Of a stretch of 7,156 nucleotides of DNA, positions 1 through 5,535 are shown piece after piece (position 1 is the stretch's first letter; every line of letters begins with the position of its first letter). This stretch comes from Chitinophagaceae bacterium (GTDB lineage Bacteria > Bacteroidota > Bacteroidia > Chitinophagales > Chitinophagaceae), in NCBI GenBank assembly GCA_025362915.1, contig JANYEU010000452.1, forward strand, positions 1-7,156, in the 5' to 3' direction. Both the position numbers and the translations under genes were made by a program. Under the pieces are notes generated by a model, which saw only the letters and a list, made by a program, of their open reading frames with translations, was not told where the DNA came from and did not search any database.

Positions 1-242
1 GTGAATAAGAGTACTCGGAACCCAGCATCTTTATAAAACGTCCATGTTCCCGATACAACTACTATTGAGTAAATATCATCATTTAAGCAATCACCAATAT
101 AATCTACATTACAGTTGGTTCTAAAGTCAATACCTCCAAAATCCTTTTCCGTGTAAACAACTACCTCTGGTATTCTTACATTTTCTTTTGCCTCTCCAAC
201 CCAAAGTGGTTGAAGGCGCTTTAATTTTTCTCTCTTTGCCAT
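1..242 (-). CDS. Beta/gamma-crystallin-like domain protein, 3' end outside the window
   Basis: This reading frame starts at ATG 242 and is still open at the left edge, giving 80 complete codons. An ATG two codons earlier (248) is an equally possible start; an in-frame stop at 267-269 excludes anything longer. Residues 26-80 resemble one beta/gamma-crystallin Greek-key unit and the start of another. There is an aromatic-rich first strand (VVYTEKDFGG), a central NDDIYS that fits the calcium-site pattern N/D-N/D-x-x-S/T-S except for Tyr in the fifth place, then VVVSGTWTFYKDAGF, like the usual sG-W-x-lYe-x-x-nF strand. No signal peptide is seen; the first 20 residues are basic and polar. Microbial crystallin domains often bind calcium and stabilise structure, but the role here is unknown. 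The gene lies 71 nt after the helix-turn-helix gene on the same strand, so cotranscription is possible. The family call comes from reading the motif by eye. Confidence 0.65.
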   Translation of the reverse strand, partial: MAKREKLKRLQPLWVGEAKENVRIPEVVVYTEKDFGGIDFRTNCNVDYIGDCLNDDIYSIVVVSGTWTFYKDAGFRVLLF

Positions 243-313
243 AATCATTAATTTAATCCCGCAAACCTACCCCTCCCAACTCCATCCTCCAAAATCAAAT
301 AGGCTCAAATAGA

Positions 314-1543
314 TTAGATGGCAAGGGCGGCTTTAACGGCATTGTAATCTTTCATCATGCACTGGTACATAAAGGGTTCGAAGAGGTGGGTATCTACCTT
401 ATGGAAGAGTTCGGCGGCTTTTTCATGTTGGTTTTGTAGGTGGTAAGCAAAGGCATTGTATAGTTGCAGGGCATTGGCTTGTTTTTCTAGCCAATGTTCG
501 TCAGTCTTGTTGGGGTATTGGTCAAAAAGGTTCACTATGGCACATATCCAATCGTGTTTTTGTGCCATAAACAAATATCTTAGTAGGTATAGTGGGCAGC
601 CATTGTACTCCCCGTTTAGAGATGCCGCAATGTTTACGAGCCTTTTAAAGATGGCATTATGTTTTTCATCGTGTGTATGCGCTTCTTCAATTAGCTTTAT
701 TGCGGCGCATCTTTCTTCTACTATAATAAAATACGGCTTGGTAGGTTTTAAAGCTACTATTTGGTTGTACCATTCTGTTGCCTCTGCCTTTCTATTATTC
801 GTATAGGCATCCTTATACTTCATTGCATAGTAAAAAGCCAGTGACTGTGTGTCTGTCTTGTGTTTGTGGTATCCGTCCAACCATATACCATAGTAGCCAC
901 TTATATAATCCTCGTCCACAAAACTTTCTATGCAATACTGCACTGCTAGTGGATTGTTGCAATAGGTGGCTGCCAATGCCTTTGCCATTTCTTCATCCTC
1001 CCGCATAGCCAAACAGATGGCTTGCCCTAAATAATAAAAGTCGTACTCGGAGTGATATGCTTTGTTGAAAAGGTTGGGTAAGGTGAATAATTGCAGGAAG
1101 AACTCCTTGTTCTTTTGTTCGAGTGCCAAACGGATAACGCTGAATATAAAGGTGTATATCTCTTGAAGATGCCCGTATTTATCACACAATCCTATTATCT
1201 TTTCAAGATCGATGCTTCTTGTTGTAATGATTATTGACAAACTATGATTCAGCAGATACTTGTTGTACTGCCTTGCATTTGCCAAATAACGCTTCCAACT
1301 TGGTAAGCCTATAAACTTTGCCAATATATCAAGGATTGGTTTTGATGGGTTGTTTTTTTCATTGCCATTAAATAATCTTCTGAGTGTGCTATGGCTTATT
1401 CGTGTTCCACAAACATTTATAATTTCATCTTCTAGCTTTTTATAATCTTCCTTGGAAGATAGGCTTAGGTTAGCCTTTTTAATTACTGCTTCTAGTAACC
1501 CTTTCAAGTATATCTTATCTACATTATCAATGGGTTTTGGCAT
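314..1543 (-). CDS. Helix-turn-helix-like protein with helical-repeat (TPR-like) body, function unknown
   Basis: The product is 409 aa from ATG 1543. The frame could extend to a GTG at 1606, but that would overlap the exporter gene by 58 nt; ATG 1543 lies 5 nt after the exporter stop codon and begins a normal-looking N-terminus (MPKPIDNVDKIYL). Residues about 36-88 form a compact helical domain with TRISHSTLRRLFNG, which looks like the second and third helices of a helix-turn-helix, followed by PILDILAKFIGLPSWKRYL. This N-terminal module recurs in Bacteroidota proteins with varied C-terminal parts. Residues about 100-409 are almost wholly alpha-helical with many aromatic and Ala/Leu positions (for example residues 236-265 and 352-385), suggesting irregular TPR-like repeats. 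There is no signal peptide or membrane segment, so it is probably cytoplasmic. DNA binding is inferred only. It is probably translated from the exporter's mRNA. No target or function can be assigned. Confidence 0.8.
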   Translation of the reverse strand: MPKPIDNVDKIYLKGLLEAVIKKANLSLSSKEDYKKLEDEIINVCGTRISHSTLRRLFNGNEKNNPSKPILDILAKFIGLPSWKRYLANARQYNKYLLNHSLSIIITTRSIDLEKIIGLCDKYGHLQEIYTFIFSVIRLALEQKNKEFFLQLFTLPNLFNKAYHSEYDFYYLGQAICLAMREDEEMAKALAATYCNNPLAVQYCIESFVDEDYISGYYGIWLDGYHKHKTDTQSLAFYYAMKYKDAYTNNRKAEATEWYNQIVALKPTKPYFIIVEERCAAIKLIEEAHTHDEKHNAIFKRLVNIAASLNGEYNGCPLYLLRYLFMAQKHDWICAIVNLFDQYPNKTDEHWLEKQANALQLYNAFAYHLQNQHEKAAELFHKVDTHLFEPFMYQCMMKDYNAVKAALAI

Positions 1544-1548
1544 AAATG

Positions 1549-2454
1549 TTATTTTATCAAAGTCAAATATAAGATAGAGGTAATGATTAATACAATTCCT
1601 ATCCACTCCTTTATTGTTGGGGTTTCTTTATAGAATAGGAATGCTGAAATAATGGTTATGGGGAAGGTAAACATTCCCAATATGTTTAGTTCTGCTATTG
1701 ATATTTTGGTTAGTGCAATGTTCACAAACAATGAACCGCCCACCAATAGTAACCCCGCAACATAAAAATGGGACATTTTTACATAAGCATTCTTTATTTT
1801 GGCAAAAGGTATCTTTCCGTCAATAACCAATAGTACGATAGACACCAACCATACCGTTGTTTCAATAATTATCCCAAGCGTTAAAGCACCCATCCATTGC
1901 AGGGGTATCTTGAAAAGGGTATAACCAACGCTCCAAAAGAAAGCGGCGAGTAGGGGAAGTATGATAGAGCGAATACCGAAAGTAATATTCTTTGTGGTTG
2001 GATTGCTTTTTAGTGCAATCAAAAGGACACCTATGGCAGCAATAGCAAGGCTAATGAGATGTTTGAATAAAAAAGCCTCGCCCAAGAAAATAACCGCTGT
2101 GAGTATGCCAAAAACATTGATGGAAGAAAGTGAGATGGCAACCGCTACTATCTTATGCTTTAAAGATGGAACGAAACAGACCAACCCCAAACTGCAAACT
2201 ATGCAGACTAGTAGGGTTTGTAACCAATGATAATTTGAAAGGATTGATTTGTCTAAATTAATGAGTGTGGTTAGGTTGCCTGTTGTTTGCAAAACCAACC
2301 AAAGAGTAGACAATAAAACTACGCCTATAAACCCTCTGTAAAATATTGCTTCTTGGAATGAGAAGCCTGCCTTCTCCAATTTACGCCAATAGGCATTGCT
2401 GATGCCGAAGCAAGTTGCACTGATTAAAGGGTAAATAAAAGCAGCATTTGTCAA
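1549..2454 (-). CDS. EamA/DMT-superfamily membrane transporter, TTG start
   Basis: This 301-aa protein has about ten hydrophobic helices, at roughly residues 4-22, 35-56, 79-97, 101-123, 133-148, 161-181, 191-211, 229-249, 253-275 and 282-299. That is the two-times-five layout of the drug/metabolite transporter superfamily. Each half ends with the EamA-like pattern: FLGEAFLFKHLISLAIAAIG at 123-142, and FLFYKETPT followed by KEWIGIVLI at 272-290. Members usually export amino acids, nucleotides or other metabolites across the inner membrane; the substrate cannot be read here. The start is TTG at 2454. The frame has an in-frame TGA eight codons upstream and no ATG between, and the first helix begins at residue 4, so a start far inside is unlikely; an ATT two codons upstream is the only other oddity. 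The helix-turn-helix gene begins 5 nt after its stop, so the two are probably one operon. Confidence 0.88.
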   Translation of the reverse strand: MTNAAFIYPLISATCFGISNAYWRKLEKAGFSFQEAIFYRGFIGVVLLSTLWLVLQTTGNLTTLINLDKSILSNYHWLQTLLVCIVCSLGLVCFVPSLKHKIVAVAISLSSINVFGILTAVIFLGEAFLFKHLISLAIAAIGVLLIALKSNPTTKNITFGIRSIILPLLAAFFWSVGYTLFKIPLQWMGALTLGIIIETTVWLVSIVLLVIDGKIPFAKIKNAYVKMSHFYVAGLLLVGGSLFVNIALTKISIAELNILGMFTFPITIISAFLFYKETPTIKEWIGIVLIITSILYLTLIK

Positions 2455-2849
2455 GGTAATAAGTGGTTTAATTTTTCAGTTGTGATTTATTTCCCTCTCC
2501 AACTATCGGGGTGTGAACATCGCCACCAACTCCTGCATTTAAAAAGGATTTCACCTATTTCCAAACTTTCACTTTTTTCTAAACTCCTTTGCAACAAAGG
2601 ATTTCAGCCAATTGTTTTTACTGTTTAAACCCTTCGTCAATACAAAACTAAGGGAATCCACACATCCAAATTCAAAGTATTAAAAGGCAGAAGGATTATG
2701 GAGAAGACGTAAGCAGTTTTTGCGGCAATGTTGTTGCCAATCCTCCCCCACAAAAATATATTTTTTGTCTGCAAATATTTATTTGTTTCAGATAGTATTG
2801 TTTAATGAAAGCCTTCTCGTAGTTTGTGGGTCTCTCAAAACAATTTACC
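2455..2849. other. AT-rich intergenic region upstream of the exporter
   Basis: No gene is supported in this stretch. It holds an imperfect direct repeat with a hairpin (2528-2606, listed separately) and a short stem GGCAA (2724-2728) pairing with TTGCC (2734-2738). A 14-bp AT palindrome lies at 2752-2765. The exporter's promoter must lie here or further right, but I could not place a convincing Bacteroidota -33/-7 pair (TTTG and TAnnTTTG). Confidence 0.5.
2528..2606. repeat. Two imperfect ~25-bp direct repeats, one forming a perfect hairpin
   Basis: Copy 1 (2528-2553) and copy 2 (2582-2606) share AACTCCT at the left and AAAGGATTTCA at the right, about 54 bp apart. In copy 2 the interior forms a perfect 7-bp stem, TCCTTTG (2585-2591) with CAAAGGA (2595-2601), around a 3-nt CAA loop. 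Copy 1 keeps only TCCT and AGGA. The pair lies about 75-150 nt upstream of the exporter start, on the side where its promoter is expected, so operator sites or leader RNA structure are possible. No function is shown. Confidence 0.55.
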
Positions 2850-3006
2850 ATGTTTTCACCGTCTTTATCAACCATTAAATGCTACCGCGCCATACCAGTA
2901 GGCGGTGTATGGGCAAGGCATTTAGCCAAAACCATATCACACCTTCTTTCATTGTTTACAGGCACGGTCTATCCTGCACAAGCATCTGCACATCCTCCGG
3001 TCTAGC

Positions 3007-3258
3007 CTAAATAATCTCCATCATACCTCGCTGCAGGCTTTATTACTACTGTATTTTACAAAAAAACTGTTCAATAAAGAGGCGTTATTATCAAATAAAC
3101 CTCACCGAACCGACAATGTGGCACACATCACATCAAATAAACTACAGGTAACATCAAATAAACCTCACCGAACCGACAATGTAACATACAATTTGACGAA
3201 TAAAATGCTGCCAACTTTAAATAAGGCATACCTCACTTCAAATAAACAATATCTATTT
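3007..3258. repeat. Degenerate 21-bp-period tandem repeat array
   Basis: The hexamer AAATAA occurs at 3009, 3093, 3135, 3156, 3219 and 3240, and every interval (84, 42, 21, 63, 21) is a multiple of 21. The longer core TCAAATAAAC is exact at 3091, 3133, 3154 and 3238. One-mismatch versions at 3072 (CAATAA) and 3198 (GAATAA) keep the same register, and more diverged units fill most of the gaps. About 12 units fit in 252 bp, ending 49 nt before the gene at 3308. Twenty-one bp is two helical turns, so the cores face the same side of the DNA. It is also seven codons, and one frame through the array has no stop (see findings). Phased protein-binding sites or a decayed coding repeat are both possible. 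Confidence 0.75.
3090..3182. repeat. Perfect 30-bp direct repeat pair within the 21-bp array
   Basis: Positions 3090-3119 and 3153-3182 are identical over 30 bp, beginning ATCAAATAAACC and ending CCGACAATGT. The start-to-start distance is 63 bp, three periods of the surrounding array, and a third copy of the TCAAATAAAC core lies between them at 3133. This fits a recent duplication or conversion of a multi-unit block inside the array. Confidence 0.85.
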
Positions 3259-3307
3259 CACCCATTTTTTTACGTATCCCAAATGTTTCATCAATAACAT
3301 TTCAATT

Positions 3308-4225
3308 ATGACAAAAAAACAAGCATCAAAATTCTCCTCTTACAACAGGATTACCAACTTCCTCTTCGCTTATGCAGCCAGTTTCACAGGGTTGGTGCGC
3401 CTCTTAAAATGTATTGTAGATTTCAAGAAAGCTTTCGCCGATCTAAAAGTCTTACTGCCATCCGCCACCGCTATCAAGTCCTCACCCACCACCATTACAA
3501 AAAATAAGGACTTCAACAGCATGATAGACCTCATTGTTTCCCTTGCCAGCCGCGCTTATCTCTTTGCCGTGGATACCGCCAGCGAAACATTATTATCAAC
3601 TTTTCAAGTAGAAATAAGCGACTTCAAGGCACTCTCCGAAATTGAGCAAACAATTTTGGCTCAAAATGTATTGGCTGCGCTGAATGCCAATAGTGTCCCG
3701 CTAATTGCAGGGTACGATATTGCCGCCACCGAACTCACAGCCGCAAGTGCCAGCATTACACTCGCACAAGAACAGATAGCCGCACCAAGTACCATCATCT
3801 CAAGCAACAAAACCTCCACAGACGAGATAGACGAAGCTTTCAAAGTAGTAGATGCAACGGTTGTACTGTTAGAAAAAGCAATTTATGGCAGATTTAAAAC
3901 AGGTGTATTAGCCAAACCTTCACTAATCAGCAATTTCAATTCGGCAAAAAAACTTAGGGGATTAACAAACCACACAGCCCTCATTGCCGATATTGTAAAT
4001 ATCGACCATGAACCCGTAGCCAATGTTTTGGTAGAAATCTCTTTCGGCACAGAAACCAGATCTGCCACATCAAACATATCGGGCATTGCAGAAATAGAAC
4101 AATTTATCGGAGGCACTTACAATGTAACCTATTCTGCCGTTGGTTATATTACACAGGTAATCCCCACTACCTTCACCCTCGGCGAAACCGTCGATACCAC
4201 AATCGTACTTTTAAAAGTGATGTAA
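3308..4225 (+). CDS. Helical protein with C-terminal carboxypeptidase-regulatory-like beta domain, function unknown
   Basis: The product is 305 aa from ATG 3308, the first start in the frame. Residues 1-220 are mostly alpha-helical and rich in Ala, Ser and Thr, with helices around 13-50, 67-96, 105-128, 137-159 and 170-200. The segment NKTSTDEIDEAFKVVDATVV (167-186) resembles a pattern I recall from families of large helical Bacteroidota proteins with a similar domain order. Residues about 225-305 look like a carboxypeptidase-regulatory/CNA-B-like beta sandwich: IADIVNIDHEPVANVLVEI, then TSNISGIAEIEQFIGGTYNV, then YSAVGYITQVI and a final TTIVLLKV strand. No signal peptide, lipobox or sorting tail is seen, although such beta domains are usually found in exported proteins. 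It is monocistronic, preceded by the 21-bp repeat array and followed by a hairpin shared with pyrD. The domain reading is by eye and no function is assigned. Confidence 0.8.
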   Translation: MTKKQASKFSSYNRITNFLFAYAASFTGLVRLLKCIVDFKKAFADLKVLLPSATAIKSSPTTITKNKDFNSMIDLIVSLASRAYLFAVDTASETLLSTFQVEISDFKALSEIEQTILAQNVLAALNANSVPLIAGYDIAATELTAASASITLAQEQIAAPSTIISSNKTSTDEIDEAFKVVDATVVLLEKAIYGRFKTGVLAKPSLISNFNSAKKLRGLTNHTALIADIVNIDHEPVANVLVEISFGTETRSATSNISGIAEIEQFIGGTYNVTYSAVGYITQVIPTTFTLGETVDTTIVLLKVM

Positions 4226-4228
4226 TGC

Positions 4229-4249
4229 AAGTCACAAGTCGTAAGTCGA
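4229..4249. repeat. Three tandem heptamers starting AAGTC
   Basis: Three 7-bp units begin AAGTC and end in AC, GT and GA in turn, 3 nt after the stop codon of the gene at 3308. On the other strand they resemble the heptamers at 4310-4330: the cores AAGTCGTAAGT (4236-4246) and ACTTACAACTT (4316-4326) are inverted copies with one mismatch, flanking the terminator hairpin. Confidence 0.7.
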
Positions 4250-4267
4250 TAGTTTTGGAGTATAAAA

Positions 4268-4307
4268 AAGAGGCAGTGGAGAAGATAAAACTTCTTTACT
4301 GCCTCTT
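4268..4307 (-). terminator. Intrinsic terminator of pyrD, possibly bidirectional
   Basis: The arms AAGAGGCAGTGGAGAAG (4268-4284) and CTTCTTTACTGCCTCTT (4291-4307) enclose the 6-nt loop ATAAAA. In the minus-strand RNA the hairpin begins 10 nt after the pyrD stop codon, has a perfect 10-bp outer stem, and runs straight into a U tract (complement of the six A at 4264-4269), a classic intrinsic terminator. In the plus-strand RNA all 17 positions can pair, two as G-U, but no U run follows. It may therefore only protect the 3' end of the gene at 3308, or stop transcription weakly. Confidence 0.85.
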
Positions 4308-4309
4308 CT

Positions 4310-4330
4310 CTTACTACTTACAACTTACTA
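4310..4330. repeat. Three tandem heptamers CTTAC(T/A)A overlapping the pyrD 3' end
   Basis: Three 7-bp units read CTTACTA, CTTACAA and CTTACTA. The last codons and stop of pyrD (4318-4320) lie inside the repeat, so the protein tail SSKL is encoded by repeat DNA. A 17-nt stretch here (4310-4326) matches 15 of 17 bases of the repeat after the PiT gene (5552-5568). Confidence 0.75.
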
Positions 4331-5391
4331 CTCAATTCCTTACAGATACGCTTCGCAATCGCTGGCCCTTCATAAACAAAGCCCGTCCATACCTGTACCA
4401 AAGTAGCACCGGCAGCCAACTTTTCCTTGGCATCAGTACCCGTAAATATTCCCCCACTGGCAATGATGGGTATGCGCCCCTGTAATTTTTTTGCCAAATA
4501 AGCCACCACTTCTGTACTGCGCTTTTGCACGGGCTTGCCACTTAGTCCCCCCATACCGATGGCAGCTACTTCTGCCGGGGAACTAATTAATCCTTCCCTA
4601 CCGATGGTGGTATTTGTGGCTACTAGTCCATCTAGTTTTACTTCTAACGCCAAACTAACTATATCATCTAGTTGCTCGATGGTAAGGTCGGGCGCTATCT
4701 TTAACAAAAGGGGTTTGGGATGAGGTTTTTGTTGATTGATGGATTGCAGATTGGACAATATTTTATGCAAGGCATCCTTCTCTTGCAATTCTCGAAGACC
4801 AGGTGTATTGGGACTGCTCACATTAACCACAAAATAATCCACCACATCAAACAAGGCATTGAAACATATTTCGTAATCCTTCCAGGCATCTTCATTGGCA
4901 GTAACCTTGTTTTTGCCAATGTTTCCACCAATGATAATTCGGTTTTCCACTCTCGGTTGACGGTCAACGGTCAATGGTAAGCCCGCTTTCCATTCTGCCA
5001 GCCGCTTTGCAATCACCTCTGCCCCATCGTTATTAAACCCCATTCGGTTTATCAATGCCTTATCTTTTGGTAAACGAAAAAGACGGGGATGGTCATTACC
5101 CACTTGTGGCAGGGGGGTTACAGTACCTATTTCTACAAAGCCAAAGCCTAGTGCTTGCAACTCTGTTAGGTATAGTGCATTTTTATCAAAGCCAGCACCC
5201 AAACCAACGGGGTTATTAAACTTCAATCCAAAGACGTCTTTTTTTAGTGATGGATGCTGATAAGAAAATTGTGAGGAGAGTATCTTTCGTAAGAACCCTA
5301 TCTTACAAACAGTAGTAAGGCAACCCATACTAAAATGATGGACAGACTCTGTATTGAACTGGAAAAGAATAGATCGTAGAAGCTTGTACAT
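4318..5391 (-). CDS. pyrD: Dihydroorotate dehydrogenase (quinone), class 2
   Basis: PyrD oxidises dihydroorotate to orotate, the fourth step of UMP synthesis, and passes electrons through FMN to membrane quinone (probably menaquinone in this phylum, by inference). The 357-aa product starts at ATG 5391. A TTG five codons earlier is in frame, but MYKLLRSILFQFNTESVHHF matches the amphipathic membrane-binding N-terminus that marks class 2 enzymes. Visible motifs, numbered from ATG 5391: NPVGLGAGFDKN (60-71), IGTVTP (88-93), NRMGFNN (115-121), GGNIGKNK (155-162), NVSSPNTPG (190-198) with the second Ser (193) at the place of the catalytic base of E. coli PyrD, KIAPDL (231-236), ATNTT (258-262), GGLSGKP (281-287) and SGGI (312-315). 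One oddity is a lengthened loop, about residues 136-152, encoded partly by a heptamer repeat (4954-4974). The gene is alone on its strand, ends in repeat DNA and has a strong terminator. Confidence 0.97.
   Translation of the reverse strand: MYKLLRSILFQFNTESVHHFSMGCLTTVCKIGFLRKILSSQFSYQHPSLKKDVFGLKFNNPVGLGAGFDKNALYLTELQALGFGFVEIGTVTPLPQVGNDHPRLFRLPKDKALINRMGFNNDGAEVIAKRLAEWKAGLPLTVDRQPRVENRIIIGGNIGKNKVTANEDAWKDYEICFNALFDVVDYFVVNVSSPNTPGLRELQEKDALHKILSNLQSINQQKPHPKPLLLKIAPDLTIEQLDDIVSLALEVKLDGLVATNTTIGREGLISSPAEVAAIGMGGLSGKPVQKRSTEVVAYLAKKLQGRIPIIASGGIFTGTDAKEKLAAGATLVQVWTGFVYEGPAIAKRICKELSSKL
4954..4974. repeat. Heptamer trio inside pyrD, in frame
   Basis: Three 7-bp units read CGGTTGA, CGGTCAA and CGGTCAA on the plus strand. 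The first two form a short palindrome, GTTGAC (4956-4961), one G, and GTCAAC (4963-4968). Being 21 bp, the block adds seven codons without shifting the frame. It encodes the core of the extra loop LPLTVDRQPRVEN in PyrD. Sequences of this kind are usually intergenic, so an insertion into the gene is likely but not proven. Confidence 0.7.
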
Positions 5392-5449
5392 GACTGCAAA
5401 GAACAAAGATTTGTATGAAATAGAAAGAAAGATTTTATGAACAAGTGGT

Positions 5450-5477
5450 ATTCAAGCCACTGCTTAATGGTTTGAAT
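5450..5477. other. Hairpin between the PiT gene and pyrD
   Basis: ATTCAAGCCA (5450-5459) and TGGTTTGAAT (5468-5477) pair over 10 bp with one mismatch (G-U in the plus-strand RNA, A-C in the minus-strand RNA) around an 8-nt loop. In the minus direction it lies about 93 nt after the PiT stop and 58 nt before the pyrD ATG. No U tract follows, so it is a poor intrinsic terminator. It could be a PiT 3' end structure or part of the pyrD leader. Confidence 0.4.
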
Positions 5478-5535
5478 GACTAGAATAATTACAACCCTCC
5501 ATGTTTAGCAAATCGCTTATGTGTAATTCTTTTCT

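Noticed and set aside
295..312. TCAAATAG repeated twice (295-302 and 305-312) after the helix-turn-helix gene
   Set aside because: Two 8-bp copies in AT-rich DNA with no further units or hairpin; probably chance.
456..1008. Plus-strand frames of 116 and 76 codons opposite the helix-turn-helix gene
   Set aside because: Cys/Ser/His-rich compositions typical of antisense reading, while the minus-strand frame is continuous over 409 codons with a coherent helical protein.
2764..2800. Bacteroidota-like promoter, TTTG at 2764 and TAGTATTG at 2793
   Set aside because: The spacer (25 nt) is longer than usual, the -7 box has a mismatch, and no firm gene lies downstream.
3090..3182. Possible minimal CRISPR: two identical 30-bp repeats with a 33-bp spacer
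   Set aside because: The spacer contains another copy of the same core (TCAAATAAAC at 3133), the whole stretch follows a 21-bp period, and no cas gene is present.
3193..3222. Sigma-70-like TTGACG and TTAAAT pair upstream of the gene at 3308
   Set aside because: Bacteroidota primary promoters use a different consensus, and both boxes fall inside the 21-bp array, where such matches arise from the repeat.
4225..4485. 86-codon plus-strand frame starting at the stop codon of the gene at 3308
   Set aside because: It runs through the terminator hairpin and heptamer repeats and then lies antisense to pyrD; its length is explained by the opposite strand and it has no recognisable domain.
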